A stretch of DNA of 64,000 nt from Methylomonas sp. (GCF_023228165.1 NZ_JALOBS010000002.1:1-64000), one strand, 5' to 3'; shown: positions 25,901 to 35,104, numbered from the stretch's first letter. Notes: generated from the letters alone by a model not told the origin. Made by a program: numbers and translations.

Positions 25901-28900
25901 TGGTACGCAAATGATGTAATTGCACGTGAGCATGGGTCCAGGCCAAAGCGGACACCCGATCCCAGGTAACCGGGTTGCGATATTTGTCGGCCAGTTCCAA
26001 CACCGCTTGCTGCGAATCGGCGACCAGGGTGGTAAAGATCAAATGCGCGCTGGTCCCGCCGGCAATTCGCACCCGTTTACGCAAACTAAATATAGGGTCC
26101 AGCACGCTGCCTACCGTGTTGCTCAGCGGTCGACCGTCCATGACTGCAATGGGCGTGCGTAGCGATTGTCCGCGCCCGATGAACCGCGCCCGGTCGGTTT
26201 CGTGTTGTAAGCCGCCGCCGCTTTGCTGATCGGCCAATACGTGCGCTGCCCAGATCACCGGATCGGTGTCCGCCCGCGGCCTACGGTGAGCGATAAGCGC
26301 ACTGGCCTGCGGCAAATACTCGGTGTGAATGAATAAATTGGAAAAGGCCGGATGGGCGATGTCGGCCGCCATGGTCGCCAGGACGATTTCGGCATAGGAG
26401 GTGATTTCGATTTCCAGCTCGCCAGAGCCGTTATTGGTCAAACTTAAGCGGCGGACTTCCGCATCGTCTTCGGGTGACACCACGATTTCCAGGGTACTGA
26501 CCAAGCTGCCGTCGCCACGAGTGATGCGGGCCCGGTCTTCCAAAAACACCACTTCGTATTGATCGGGAATCGCCGCGGTCGGCTGGTAACCAGCAGACCA
26601 AACCTGGCCGCTGGCGACATCGCGCAGATAGATATAACTGCCCCAGGCATCGCGGGTGACATCTTCACGCCAGCGGGTTACCGCCAGATTTCGCCACTGA
26701 CTATAACCCGATCCGGCAGCGGTAATCATCACCCCATAGCGGCCATTGGATAACAGATGCGAAGACGGCACGGCCGACATCGGCGATAGTACGCGCCGCA
26801 CAGGCGGTTGCAGCGTATCGCTGACATCTGAAAGTGCTTGCAGAAACGGCAAGCTGCTGGTATCCGCGCCGCGAGGAATACGCTCCTGCAGCAGCAAACC
26901 GGCCGATTGAATCATCGGCACATTATGAAAACGATGCCGAATCGCCCCGTCATGCACTACGTTGGAGAACGCCACCAACGACATGCCCTGATGATGCGCC
27001 ATATAGCATCGCACCATCGCCACCTTTTGACCTTCCGCCAGGCGGATCGGGGTAAAATCCAAGGCTTCATAAAAACCGAAACGGCCCAAAGCGCCTGCCT
27101 GTTCCAACTGTGCGAAGTTTTCCACCGCCGCATGCGGCAAATACATGGCCGCCAAGGCCGTAGCATAAGGCGCGATCACCAAATCTTCGCCCAGGCCGCG
27201 TTTCATGCCCAAACCCGGTACCCCAAATGCGGAATATTGATAGGTCAAGGCCAGGTCGCGGGCATTGAAGGCCGACTCCGACACGCCCCAAGGTACGCCA
27301 CGCTGCTTGCCGTATTCGATCTGGCGTTTCACCACCAAGCGGCAGGTCTGATCGAGCAAACTGTAACGCGGGGTAAAAGTCACCAGGGAAGGCATCAGAT
27401 ATTCGAACATCGAGCCAGACCACGACAACAATACAGTACCGTGTGCCGCCCGTGTCACCCGCCGGCCAAGATGAAACCAATGTTTACTGGGCACATCGCG
27501 CTTGGCAATCGCCACGAAACTGGACAGCCGCGCCTCCGATGCCAGCATATCGTAATAACTGGGATCGAGGATGCCTTCCGCCACGGCATAACCCAGCGAG
27601 AACAGTTGCCGCTCGCTATCGTATAAAAAGCTAAAATCCATCTCCTGGAACAGCGTCTCCAGGCGGGCAATCATGCGTTCCAAGCGGTCTGTTAGCCATT
27701 CAGCTTGGGATTGCGCGTGCTTGAGCTGCATGGTCAGCGCAGTCCGGTCGACAGACGACAACCCATCCGTGGCGCTGACAGCCTGCATCGCGACCACGGC
27801 TTGCGCATAGCAGCGGGCCAGCTCACAGAGCGGCGTGTCCAGACTGAGATGTTTCAATAAACTGGAAGTGGCGTCATGTTGGTCGCTACCTGAAACACCA
27901 TGAATCCAGGGAATCAAACTTTCCACATCCCGTGCCTGGGAGCGAATATCCGCGCTGAGCAAGTTGGCCCAGGCCAGCATCTCGCTATCATCCGCGTCGC
28001 CGCGTTCGGCGGCATAAGCATGCGCCAGATCCTGCAAGGTATCGGCGCAAACCACCAGCTGACGCCAATGCGTTCCCCATTGCGCTGTATTTTCAGCTGG
28101 GCTGGTCAGTAATTCGCCCAGAACGGACAATTTTAGTTGCAGCTCTTGTCGGCTGACGGTTAGGGTACGGCGGTCGGTGCCGATGTTTGCCAGCGCTGTT
28201 ATCAGCAGGGCATGCGTATCCGACAGGCCGCTCAAGGCATTGGAAAAATTCAACGGCCGGTTCAGCATTTCCCGGCAAGCCTGCGACACGGCAAGCAAAT
28301 GCCCGGCCAGATTACCGCTGTCCACGGTCGACACATAGCGGGGTTCCAGGGCGTGCAGATCGCGGGTGTCGTACCAGTTATAAAAGTGGCCGTGCAAACG
28401 CGGCAAATCCTCTAACGTGCTCAGCGTGGCATCCAGCCTATCGACGCTGTCCATCAGACCGATCCAGCCGAAATCCCGCGCGGCGACCACCGATAGCAAA
28501 TACAGGCCGAAATTGGTGGGCGAACTGCGATGAGCAATCACCGGCTGAGGATCTTCTTGAAAATTATCGGGCGGCAGATAGTGCTCCCGCGCCGTCACAA
28601 AGGTGGTAAAAAACCGCCAGATACGCCTGCCGATCAAACGCAGTTGCAGACTATCTTCGGGTAGCAACGATTCGGCCAGATCGAGTCTGGGCGGCATACT
28701 TAAGGCCCGGGCGACAAAGGGGGCCAGCCACCATAACAGTAAAAACGGTGCGGCACCGGCGATGCCGCCGGGATTGACCAATAGCACCAAGGCACCGGCG
28801 ACTATCACGACGCTGGAGGAATGACTCAAGGGCCGAATCAGACCTTTCAGCGCATGCCCGGTGCTGGTCTTGGTCTGCAAAGCGGTTACCCACTTTAACA

Positions 28901-31631
28901 ATTGCCGGCGGGTAATAAACAGCCTGACCAAAGTGTGGCCGATCGCATCGGTCATTAGCCAGGCCTGTTGCGAAAGCAGCGTCAGCGCCACCAAACAGTT
29001 GCCGGCTGCCCAGAGTACATTTTCGGCGGCTGTGCGCAAATGGGTAGACCAGGAAACGCCCCGGCGCAACGAGCTAAAGCCGCCGGCAAAGGCCAGAATC
29101 ACCGGAAAGGCCAAAGCCGTCAGCACGAATCCGATCAGAACGGCCGGCGCATGCGGAATCACCCAGCTGGCCACCAGCAGGGTAAAAGCCGCTGGGGCGG
29201 ATAGCGAACGGCGTAAATTGTCCAGCATTTTCCAACGGCCTATCATCGGCATATCCTTGCCACCGGCGCCGAAGATCCAGGGCAATAACTGCCAATCGCC
29301 TCTCACCCAGCGATGCTCGCGCAAAGCTGCCACTTCGGTATGCGAAGGAAACTCCTCGAAAAACTCGATATCGCTGACCAGCGCGCAACGTACATAGACG
29401 CTTTCGAACAAATCGTGACTGAGTTGGGTGTTTTCCGGCACCCGCCCGGCCAGTGCGGCTTCGAAGCTGTCTACGTGATACAAGCCTTTGCCGCTGTAGG
29501 TACCCATGGCGAACAAGTCTTGATACAGCTCGGATACCGAACTGGAGTAGGCGTCGGTGCCGGACGCACCGGAAAAAATCTGGTGAAACATGGAGCGTTC
29601 TTGCTGTTGCGGCAAGGTCGGCGTCACCCGTGGCTGCAGCAGGCCGTAGCCACCCACCACCCGCTGTTGAATCGGATCGAATTCCGGACGATTCAACGGA
29701 TGAGCCGCCACACCCACCAATTGCGATACCGTGCCCATCGGCAGTTTGGTGTCGTCATCCAGGGTGATGACATAACACACATCAGCCGGCGCAACCGCCG
29801 GCCGGCCATCAATCGGCAGAAATGACGTGTCGGTCGCGCCGCGCAACAAGCGATTGAATTCGTGCAACTTACCGCGCTTGCGTTCCCAGCCCATCCATTT
29901 GCTTTCGCCGGGATTCCATAAGCGCTTACGCTGAAACACAAAGAAGCGTTGCTGACCGTACTTGGTATTCAACGCCGTGACCGCTGCCATGGCAATGCCC
30001 AGTAGCTGGTTATCGTTCGGCATGCTTTCCCGATCGGCATCCGCCCAATCGGACAACAGGGCAAAACGTACCTCACCGCCCGGGTTGGCTAAATAGCGAA
30101 TCTCCATCTGCTCGACTTGCTGCTTGACTTTGCTCTGGTCGACAAACAGGGTCGGCACCACCACAAAAGTACTTAGCTTCCGCGGCACATCGCCTTTTAG
30201 ATCCAGCCGCGGCAGGTGGGTCGGCGGCAGACCGATAATGATGAAATGGTTAATCAAGCCGACGGCGATATCCGACGCCGGGAATATGCCCAGCACGGCC
30301 AATCCGAACAAGGTAAACCCACCGAGCCCCGCCGCAACGCAGGCACTCAACGGCAACGCCAGCAATAACAGGCTCAATAGACCGACACTGCTTACATAAG
30401 CCAGACCGGCATGGGCAATATAAGCGCGCAGCAGCCATTGTTTGGGCGTAGGCCGATAATCCACTTCCGGTTCAAACCCGTAGCGACCCGGACCGATCAG
30501 ATAGTAGCCGGGATCCCGCAGTTGGCTGTCGGTGCTTGCGCATTCAGCGGCTGAGCGGACTTTATCGATAGCTTTGCAGGCAATTTCTAATTCCGTATAC
30601 GGCGAGCGTTTGGCGAGTTCCTCAATGGCATGCCGGTATCGATCCCGAGTCAGAAAATCCATGCCGGCGTACCCGTGGTGGTTGCGTAAACAGCGGTCCA
30701 CCAGACTGACATCTTCCACAAAACACGGCCAGTCGAACGCGGAAATAGCCCGCATGCTGGTGATGATATTGCGCATGGTCAAATTGTCGGCAATCTGGTC
30801 GGCATGTTCCCGATGCACGATGTCTTCCAGACTGGCGCCTTGCTGATCCAGCCAGTCATCTAGAAAATCCAGAGAAAGCACGACCCCCGGATGCGGATCG
30901 TGCCAGCGTTGCAGAATTTGCACCACATAGGCCTGACGCAAGGCTACCGACGGCAATACGCCGGTCGGCAATGCTGATTCCGGTTTATCGCCACGAGTAG
31001 CCATTTGTTCAAATTGGTCGACAAACTGGTCAGCCAGTCGTCGGCCGCTTTGAGAACGCATGACTCTAACCGCCAATCGACGCAGGTTTTCCACCAGCAA
31101 AACCCGTATGGTAATCGGAATCGCCCAAAGCTCGCCCAGCGTGAGTGGCTCGACATCTTGATAGGCGCGTACGAACAGGGTCAATAACTCGGGCACGAAA
31201 CGACTGTCGGTATGCGCCACCAAGGCCCAGGCAATCCCGTAAACGCGCGGAAAACCGGCTAATGCGCCTCCGGTTAATTTAGGCAATTCCCGGTAATAAC
31301 TTTCCGGCAGGTCGACATGGATATCGCTGACTTGTTCTTCGATGACATGCACATTATCCAATAACCATTCCGCAGCCGGGGTAATGGCATGTTGCTGGCG
31401 TACCGCCAGTGCCACGGCTTTATGCGCCTCCAGCAATACCAGCGCATTCTCGCGCACACGAGGAATCAGGGTGCGAAATTTTTTTAAACGACCGACTTTT
31501 TGAGCTTTTGCCAAGCTCTGCGCATGCTGCACCAGTCGTTCGTTGCTGAACAATTCAAAACGGATAGGCGCTTCCTCGCCGCCTGGATGATCGACTCTGA
31601 CATGACGTCTTTGATCGCGCCGCTTGAACAT
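22929..31631 (-). CDS. ndvB: cyclic beta-1,2-glucan synthase (NdvB/ChvB type)
   Basis: Giant inner-membrane enzyme (~2900 aa) that makes and cyclises beta-1,2-glucan for the periplasm. I use the ATG at 31631 (MFKRRDQRRHVRV); the frame is open to a GTG at 31778 and no start has a strong ribosome site. Membrane segments lie near residues 410-460, 820-890 and 945-975. Between them is the family-84 glycosyltransferase, with LDDDTKLPMG near 625 and REHRWVRGDWQLLPW. A glycoamylase-like domain near 1460 (GVSESAFNARDLALTYQYS) precedes two GH94-type sandwich domains (~1640 and ~2150) and the C-terminal GH94 phosphorylase domain with catalytic GSGDWNDGMN near 2577. All parts are intact. Expected role: osmoadaptation and envelope function. 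Confidence 0.88.
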   Translation of the reverse strand: MFKRRDQRRHVRVDHPGGEEAPIRFELFSNERLVQHAQSLAKAQKVGRLKKFRTLIPRVRENALVLLEAHKAVALAVRQQHAITPAAEWLLDNVHVIEEQVSDIHVDLPESYYRELPKLTGGALAGFPRVYGIAWALVAHTDSRFVPELLTLFVRAYQDVEPLTLGELWAIPITIRVLLVENLRRLAVRVMRSQSGRRLADQFVDQFEQMATRGDKPESALPTGVLPSVALRQAYVVQILQRWHDPHPGVVLSLDFLDDWLDQQGASLEDIVHREHADQIADNLTMRNIITSMRAISAFDWPCFVEDVSLVDRCLRNHHGYAGMDFLTRDRYRHAIEELAKRSPYTELEIACKAIDKVRSAAECASTDSQLRDPGYYLIGPGRYGFEPEVDYRPTPKQWLLRAYIAHAGLAYVSSVGLLSLLLLALPLSACVAAGLGGFTLFGLAVLGIFPASDIAVGLINHFIIIGLPPTHLPRLDLKGDVPRKLSTFVVVPTLFVDQSKVKQQVEQMEIRYLANPGGEVRFALLSDWADADRESMPNDNQLLGIAMAAVTALNTKYGQQRFFVFQRKRLWNPGESKWMGWERKRGKLHEFNRLLRGATDTSFLPIDGRPAVAPADVCYVITLDDDTKLPMGTVSQLVGVAAHPLNRPEFDPIQQRVVGGYGLLQPRVTPTLPQQQERSMFHQIFSGASGTDAYSSSVSELYQDLFAMGTYSGKGLYHVDSFEAALAGRVPENTQLSHDLFESVYVRCALVSDIEFFEEFPSHTEVAALREHRWVRGDWQLLPWIFGAGGKDMPMIGRWKMLDNLRRSLSAPAAFTLLVASWVIPHAPAVLIGFVLTALAFPVILAFAGGFSSLRRGVSWSTHLRTAAENVLWAAGNCLVALTLLSQQAWLMTDAIGHTLVRLFITRRQLLKWVTALQTKTSTGHALKGLIRPLSHSSSVVIVAGALVLLVNPGGIAGAAPFLLLWWLAPFVARALSMPPRLDLAESLLPEDSLQLRLIGRRIWRFFTTFVTAREHYLPPDNFQEDPQPVIAHRSSPTNFGLYLLSVVAARDFGWIGLMDSVDRLDATLSTLEDLPRLHGHFYNWYDTRDLHALEPRYVSTVDSGNLAGHLLAVSQACREMLNRPLNFSNALSGLSDTHALLITALANIGTDRRTLTVSRQELQLKLSVLGELLTSPAENTAQWGTHWRQLVVCADTLQDLAHAYAAERGDADDSEMLAWANLLSADIRSQARDVESLIPWIHGVSGSDQHDATSSLLKHLSLDTPLCELARCYAQAVVAMQAVSATDGLSSVDRTALTMQLKHAQSQAEWLTDRLERMIARLETLFQEMDFSFLYDSERQLFSLGYAVAEGILDPSYYDMLASEARLSSFVAIAKRDVPSKHWFHLGRRVTRAAHGTVLLSWSGSMFEYLMPSLVTFTPRYSLLDQTCRLVVKRQIEYGKQRGVPWGVSESAFNARDLALTYQYSAFGVPGLGMKRGLGEDLVIAPYATALAAMYLPHAAVENFAQLEQAGALGRFGFYEALDFTPIRLAEGQKVAMVRCYMAHHQGMSLVAFSNVVHDGAIRHRFHNVPMIQSAGLLLQERIPRGADTSSLPFLQALSDVSDTLQPPVRRVLSPMSAVPSSHLLSNGRYGVMITAAGSGYSQWRNLAVTRWREDVTRDAWGSYIYLRDVASGQVWSAGYQPTAAIPDQYEVVFLEDRARITRGDGSLVSTLEIVVSPEDDAEVRRLSLTNNGSGELEIEITSYAEIVLATMAADIAHPAFSNLFIHTEYLPQASALIAHRRPRADTDPVIWAAHVLADQQSGGGLQHETDRARFIGRGQSLRTPIAVMDGRPLSNTVGSVLDPIFSLRKRVRIAGGTSAHLIFTTLVADSQQAVLELADKYRNPVTWDRVSALAWTHAHVQLHHLRTKPDEAQLFQYLANRLLYADPSLRASGRLMQMNSLNVTSLWRHGISGDKPMVLLRVAEPEDRPIVEQLLRAHEYWRIKGLAVDLVIVNEKLLSYVEDLQNLLQSLLRENQARSAHQEFDNAGGIFVLRGDELSHDERRLLQIAARAVLVSNRGTLAEQLLRHARTAAAFVAPKPLPVSTDAAPALSIPALEFFNGLGGFADDGREYVIVLDKGQWTPAPWVNVIANPEFGFMVSETGSGCTWCGNSRENLLTPWSNDPVCDPSGEMFYLRDDESNDLWSPTVAPIRVENASYLIRHGQGYSRFEHVSHGIHSELLQFVAPDDPVKISVLSLVNLSGRSRRLTVAAYLEWVLGSSRSVTAPHILTELDAETGALFASNSWSVEFGQRVAFVDFCGRQSGWTGNRSEFLGRNGDLNAPAGLLTGNPLKNRVGAGLDPCAALETVIELAADQRIEIVFLLGQGADRVQARELIQRYRSVAVESVFSQVKQAWEQILGKVQVKTPDRELDLLLNRWLLYQTLSCRMWARAAFYQVGGAFGFRDQLQDSMALAVTRPDLTRAHLLRAAARQFNEGDVQHWWHPPTGRGVRTRFSDDRIWLPYAVAHYLKVSGEVGVLDESLPFLDGTVLSPEQDDRYFEPTTSQQQASLFEHCARTLDISLATGTHGLPLMGSGDWNDGMNRVGNQGKGESVWLGWFLIATLDEFIPLALARGETETAEHWRKHATQLKRALEADGWDGAWYRRAYFDDGSPLGSATNAECRIDAIAQSWGVISGAADPERAQRAMHSVREYLLRYGDDLVLLFTPPFDKTEHDPGYIKSYPPGVRENGGQYTHAAIWSVIAYAMLGDGDQAAELLSMLNPINRTATRTGVYAYKVEPYVLAADIYAEPPHVRRGGWTWYTGAAGWFYRAGLEWVLGLQVRGDQLLFNPCIPRDWRSYNMVYRHGHSQYDISIENPDAVTQGIIALELDGVAQLNTHSISLSDDGQWHTVKLLLGG

Positions 31632-31920
31632 GGATGGTTTCTCGGATTTCGAATAATAAACAGGAGCCGACCAATACCGATTCATTTGGCGGATATTGCC
31701 GCCGAATCGAATAGTCGACCCGCCACACCGGGCGCTCCCGGTTTTGGCCCGGACTTGGACGTCAAGGCTTGTAACCACACTCAGTGTTAAAAATCCGGCT
31801 AGGAAACGCCGAACCCGCCGGTTAAGTGGCTTTGCGAATCGGCTTATGAGGAAGTGGGTTGGGTTCTAGAACCGACGATAGACAGGGATATTTGAAAAAT
31901 TCAGTGGCATAAATGACGGC
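31632..31920. other. intergenic region upstream of the glucan synthase
   Basis: About 290 bases. It holds the promoter and possible longer N-terminus of the glucan synthase (frame open to 31778). No other gene and no copy of the palindromic operator were found here. Confidence 0.4.
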
Positions 31921-32079
31921 TTATATTTTGCCCAATAGCAACAAAACCAGCAGGATGATCACCACCAACCCCAGCCCATTGGTGGGCCCATATCCCCAAG
32001 CCCGGCTATGCGGCCAGACGGGAATCACACCAAGCAGCATCAGGATTAGAATGACGAGTAAAACGCTACTAATCGACAT
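31921..32079 (-). CDS. DUF3309 small hydrophobic protein
   Basis: 52-residue protein found by reading the minus strand. It has two hydrophobic halves (SSVLLVILILMLLGVIPVWP and LGLVVIILLVLLLLGKI) joined by the conserved HSRAWGYGPTNG loop that defines DUF3309. AGGAG lies 7 bases before the ATG. It is a membrane peptide of unknown function, often next to other small stress-type genes, as here. Confidence 0.85.
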   Translation of the reverse strand: MSISSVLLVILILMLLGVIPVWPHSRAWGYGPTNGLGLVVIILLVLLLLGKI

Positions 32080-32156
32080 GGCAGAACTCCTGGAAAACAA
32101 AAGTACAAGTTAACCGCTTACAGAGCGATATGCGCTTGATTGGCGCAGGCGTGTTT

Positions 32157-32288
32157 TTAAACATGCACGAGGCCTAAAACACCCACAACGATCAAATACA
32201 CGGCCACGAAATAATTTAAAAATCTTGGCACCGCCAGAATTAAAATCCCCATTACCAGTGCCAGTATCGGTTCGATAGCAATATTCAT
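32157..32288 (-). CDS. DUF3096 small membrane protein
   Basis: 43 residues: MNIAIEPILALVMGILILAV, then PRFLNYFVAVYLIVVGVLGL and VHV. This is the DUF3096 pattern, with two membrane helices around a P-R-x-L-N-Y turn. The start has AGGAGTTG upstream. A palindromic operator candidate lies 57 bases before the ATG (32346-32359). Function unknown. Confidence 0.85.
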   Translation of the reverse strand: MNIAIEPILALVMGILILAVPRFLNYFVAVYLIVVGVLGLVHV

Positions 32289-32345
32289 TTCAACTCCTGA
32301 AAATATTATTCGATTACAGTTTAACCGTGACATCGGCCGCGGTCT

Positions 32346-32359
32346 GTACGCTATCGCAC
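32346..32359 (-). promoter_or_regulatory. palindromic operator candidate, copy 2 (DUF3096 gene)
   Basis: GTACG CTAT CGCAC, preceded by GTCT and followed by GTAG on the plus strand. This is the copy closest to a start codon (57 bases), a position compatible with an activator or repressor site. Confidence 0.65.
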
Positions 32360-32440
32360 GTAGTTTCTCCCACTAGACAAAGCCGCCATGCACCTCCCGC
32401 GCTTTAGGACGGCCTAACACCATCGCGGCGTGCCGATATG

Positions 32441-32728
32441 TCATTTGAATTTGTCGGCAACGGCGCTCAAGCCGGTTCTCAAATCATCCCAAACGGTATC
32501 CGCTGTCTTTTTCAGTTCTTCCCAGGCTTCGCCACGGGACTCTTCCAGCTCTTTCATTTTTTCGCTTGCAGCAGCTTGTTTAGCCCGCAACATTTCAATA
32601 TCTGCTGCACAATTTTGCTTCACAAGACTAGCGGCTTTGTCTGCTTTCTCTGTCAGCGCGTCGATGTCGGCACTCAACTCTCTGAGTTCCGTGGCAAGAA
32701 TTTCTATGTATTCGTTTTTGGTTTTCAT
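32441..32728 (-). CDS. coiled-coil stress-response protein (sll1863-like)
   Basis: 95 residues, almost entirely a charged amphipathic helix with heptad spacing (for example ELRELSADIDALTEKADKAAS). It has no signal peptide or membrane span. The sequence resembles the small coiled-coil proteins annotated as sll1863-type stress proteins. Operator candidate copy 3 lies ~150 bases upstream. Exact role unknown. Confidence 0.7.
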   Translation of the reverse strand: MKTKNEYIEILATELRELSADIDALTEKADKAASLVKQNCAADIEMLRAKQAAASEKMKELEESRGEAWEELKKTADTVWDDLRTGLSAVADKFK

Positions 32729-32879
32729 GGTGTGCTCTTTGCAATTGAATAGGTGCGTGGCGTTGATAGGTATCGGTGTAACCGCTTAACAGCGCGCCTA
32801 AAAGGGGCGCGTTGGGCGAGTCTGTATGAGTGGCCTAATCAGTAAAAATACAGCTTAGCGGCTATTTTGCGTGGTGTCT

Positions 32880-32893
32880 GTACGCTAGCGTAC
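32880..32893 (-). promoter_or_regulatory. palindromic operator candidate, copy 3 (coiled-coil gene)
   Basis: GTACGCTAGCGTAC, a perfect 14-base palindrome, preceded by GTCT and followed by TTAC. It lies about 150 bases upstream of the coiled-coil gene and just past the end of the OmpA-like gene. Confidence 0.65.
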
Positions 32894-32925
32894 TTACGCC
32901 AACGACAGTAGCTTGCCAGCCTCCT

Positions 32926-33759
32926 CTAACGCGTGGCAATGTTGCCCGTTTCATCGGAGAGCACGATTTCAACGCGTCGATTCAAACGGCGATTGGCAGA
33001 CGTGTCATTGCCGGCTACCGGATACGCCTCGCCGTAACCGCGCGTGGTGACTTGCGCGCTACCAACGCCTGCATCGACCAAGGCCGTGCGCACGGCATAA
33101 GCACGACGATCCGACAATTCCTGATTCAGGTCATCGCTGCCCCTGCTATCGGTGTAGCCCTCCACCAACACCTTATAGGTAGGATATTGTTTAAGAAAAT
33201 CGGCCAGCTTATCGATATCGCGCAAACCGCCCGACTCCAACTGCGCCCTGTTGGTACGAAATAAAACATCGCCCAGCGTGATCACCAAGCCTCGCGCGGT
33301 CTGCTTGGCGTTCAACTGATTGATCAGTACTTCCTGCTTGGCAATCAGCGCCTGATCATTTGCCGTTTGCCGATGCGCGGCATCGACTTCTGCAGTTCTG
33401 GCTTCCAGGCGCACTTCGTTGCGCTGAGCACTGGCCTGGCTAATATCTATTTCCGCCGATTTTTGCGTGGCGGCTGCCAGGGCAATAGCTACTTGTTGTC
33501 TGGCCATGTAGGCTAAGTGGTCAACCATTTCGGTGTCTTCGTCATCATTCAAAGCCTGGTCGGCCTTGTCCAGCGTATCCGCGGCCTGTTTCATTTCCAA
33601 TGCCGCCAATGTCGCGGCTTTGGAATTGATTCTGGCGTTGTTATAACTATTATGAGCATCGGTAAGTGCGGCATTTTGCGGCATGGAACTACAGCCGGAA
33701 ACAATGGCCGCAGCGAACATACTATAAAGACTGAATTGAAAAGAGGAATGGGTTTTCAT
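32926..33759 (-). CDS. OmpA-family lipoprotein with DUF4398 domain
   Basis: 277 residues. The N-terminus is a lipoprotein signal with lipobox VSGC (acylated Cys near residue 23). Residues ~30-100 match the helical DUF4398 domain, then a coiled coil to ~155. The C-terminal OmpA domain has VLFRTNRAQLESGGLRDIDK, VLVEGYTDSRGSDDLNQ and the peptidoglycan-binding LSDRRAYAVRTAL and NRRLNRRVEIVL motifs. It should tether the outer membrane to the cell wall. It starts 18 bases after a second DUF4398 lipoprotein gene, so they form one operon. Confidence 0.9.
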   Translation of the reverse strand: MKTHSSFQFSLYSMFAAAIVSGCSSMPQNAALTDAHNSYNNARINSKAATLAALEMKQAADTLDKADQALNDDEDTEMVDHLAYMARQQVAIALAAATQKSAEIDISQASAQRNEVRLEARTAEVDAAHRQTANDQALIAKQEVLINQLNAKQTARGLVITLGDVLFRTNRAQLESGGLRDIDKLADFLKQYPTYKVLVEGYTDSRGSDDLNQELSDRRAYAVRTALVDAGVGSAQVTTRGYGEAYPVAGNDTSANRRLNRRVEIVLSDETGNIATR

Positions 33760-33777
33760 GTTGAACTCCGTTAATGA

Positions 33778-34170
33778 TTATTGGGCGACACGATCAATTT
33801 CTTGGCGCAACACGCGATTGCCTTCCTGCAGTTGGCGCGCAGCCTGTTGTGCCTTGGTCGCACCGGCCGTCGCCGAGGCGAGTTGCGCATCAACCTGAGC
33901 CTCTTCCGCCAGTCGCCGGGCCAGCAGATAATCCTCCCGCGTCATGGCCCGCTGAGCCGCATCCATTTTGTCCATGGCGGATTTGAGCGCAATTGGCGCA
34001 TACTCGTTACCGCCGGCGCCGCCGGCATTTGCGACAGCCGCCTTGGAAACGGCAAGCTGTTCGGTTGGGGCCGGAATGCTTGCGCAACCAAACAATAAGG
34101 TTGCAGCGAACAGGCTGACGCCAATGCGTTGCATGTTTGATGCTGATTTGAGCGGATAAAAGTTTTTCAT
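33778..34170 (-). CDS. DUF4398 lipoprotein
   Basis: 130 residues with a lipobox (LLFGCAS, Cys near residue 29) and then a helical DUF4398 domain with KSAMDKMDAAQRAMTREDYL and LARRLAEEAQVDAQLA. It pairs with the following OmpA/DUF4398 gene and probably acts with it at the outer membrane. An internal ATG at 34134 is possible, but the first has AAGGATG upstream. Confidence 0.85.
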   Translation of the reverse strand: MKNFYPLKSASNMQRIGVSLFAATLLFGCASIPAPTEQLAVSKAAVANAGGAGGNEYAPIALKSAMDKMDAAQRAMTREDYLLARRLAEEAQVDAQLASATAGATKAQQAARQLQEGNRVLRQEIDRVAQ

Positions 34171-34333
34171 GATTTTGCATCCTTTGAGTTAAATGTCGAA
34201 CACATCTGCGTTGCGGCCCGTGGAAATCGGCGGGGAATTTTCAGGCTATTTCTTAATCCGGGTGATAGGATGAGTCGCTAAGTCACTCTAAAAACCTCGA
34301 GAAAGATTAGACACCGATGCGCTGGCAAACACA

Positions 34334-34347
34334 GTGCGTTAGCGTAC
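34334..34347 (+). promoter_or_regulatory. palindromic operator candidate, copy 4
   Basis: GTGCG TTAG CGTAC between the divergent DUF4398 and PAS genes. The core fits the family, the outer flanks less well. Its orientation favours the PAS gene, 117 bases downstream. Confidence 0.5.
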
Positions 34348-34463
34348 ACAAGCACCGATTGGGATAGAATCGGCAAAAAATCAGGCCGATAATTAAACAA
34401 ACACTCTGCCGTTGCGATAACAACAGTGAATACAGTCGACAGTTCGAATGAGGAAGTGCAGGT

Positions 34464-35033
34464 ATGAACCAAAAATGGGACGGTATTGAACGGCGAAAAT
34501 CGCTGAGGGCAAAGGCGGAAGCCATGGTTGCCAGCTTATCCCCGCAAGGGCCGTCAAACAAGCATACCGAAGTGTTGCTGCATGAACTCCTGGTACACAA
34601 AGTCGAGCTGGAAATGCAGAATGAGGAGTTGCGCAACACCCATATCGCCTTGGCACAAGCGCTGGAACGCTATGCGGACCTGTATGAGTTTGCGCCGGTG
34701 GGCTACATCAGTATCGATCAGGACGATACGATCAGCGAAATCAACCTGGCCGGGACGAGCATACTGGGTATCGAGCGCAGCAAGCTGACCCATAGCCGCT
34801 TCTCTAAACTTATCGCGCCTCAAGATAGCGACGACTGGTATCGCTGGTTCCATAAAATGATGGCATCGGCGACCACCGAGACGCATTCCTTCGGCATACA
34901 TATGCTGCGTGCCGATGGATCGGTGTTTAATGCTCATCTCGATTGCCTGCGCCGGGAATCGACGGATTCGCAGTCTGCGCTACGAATAGCGTTCACGGAT
35001 ATCAGCCAAACCAAGCGGGCCGAGCCGGGGTAA
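34464..35033 (+). CDS. stand-alone PAS domain protein
   Basis: 189 residues: an N-terminal charged region, a coiled coil (~28-70, VELEMQNEELRNTHIALAQA) and one PAS domain (~72-185, with LYEFAPVGYISIDQDDTISEIN and FTDISQTKRAE). The coiled-coil plus PAS arrangement normally leads into a histidine kinase or GGDEF domain, but here the frame stops just after the PAS domain with a TAA. So this is either a genuine sensory adaptor or the N-terminal remnant of a larger sensor cut by the IS66 insertion downstream. No heme or flavin residues can be assigned. Confidence 0.75.
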   Translation: MNQKWDGIERRKSLRAKAEAMVASLSPQGPSNKHTEVLLHELLVHKVELEMQNEELRNTHIALAQALERYADLYEFAPVGYISIDQDDTISEINLAGTSILGIERSKLTHSRFSKLIAPQDSDDWYRWFHKMMASATTETHSFGIHMLRADGSVFNAHLDCLRRESTDSQSALRIAFTDISQTKRAEPG

Positions 35034-35060
35034 TTCTCTCGGTTATCTATTATCGCCATG

Positions 35061-35074
35061 GTGCGCTATCGCAC
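35061..35074 (+). promoter_or_regulatory. palindromic operator candidate, copy 5 (orphan)
   Basis: GTGCG CTAT CGCAC followed by CGAC. It lies just after the PAS gene and before the IS66 remnant and has no intact gene downstream in the matching orientation. The target may have been lost through the insertion. Confidence 0.5.
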
Positions 35075-35104
35075 CGACGCCGAGTCACTCTTCCTGAAAC
35101 GTAA

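Noticed and set aside
26838..27626. Long plus-strand open frame (262 codons) inside the glucan synthase gene
   Set aside because: Antisense to a conserved gene, biased composition, no recognisable domain; typical of GC-rich antisense frames.
31913..32113. Plus-strand open frame opposite the DUF3309 gene
   Set aside because: The minus strand encodes a clear DUF3309 protein with a good ribosome site; the plus-strand product has no similarity.
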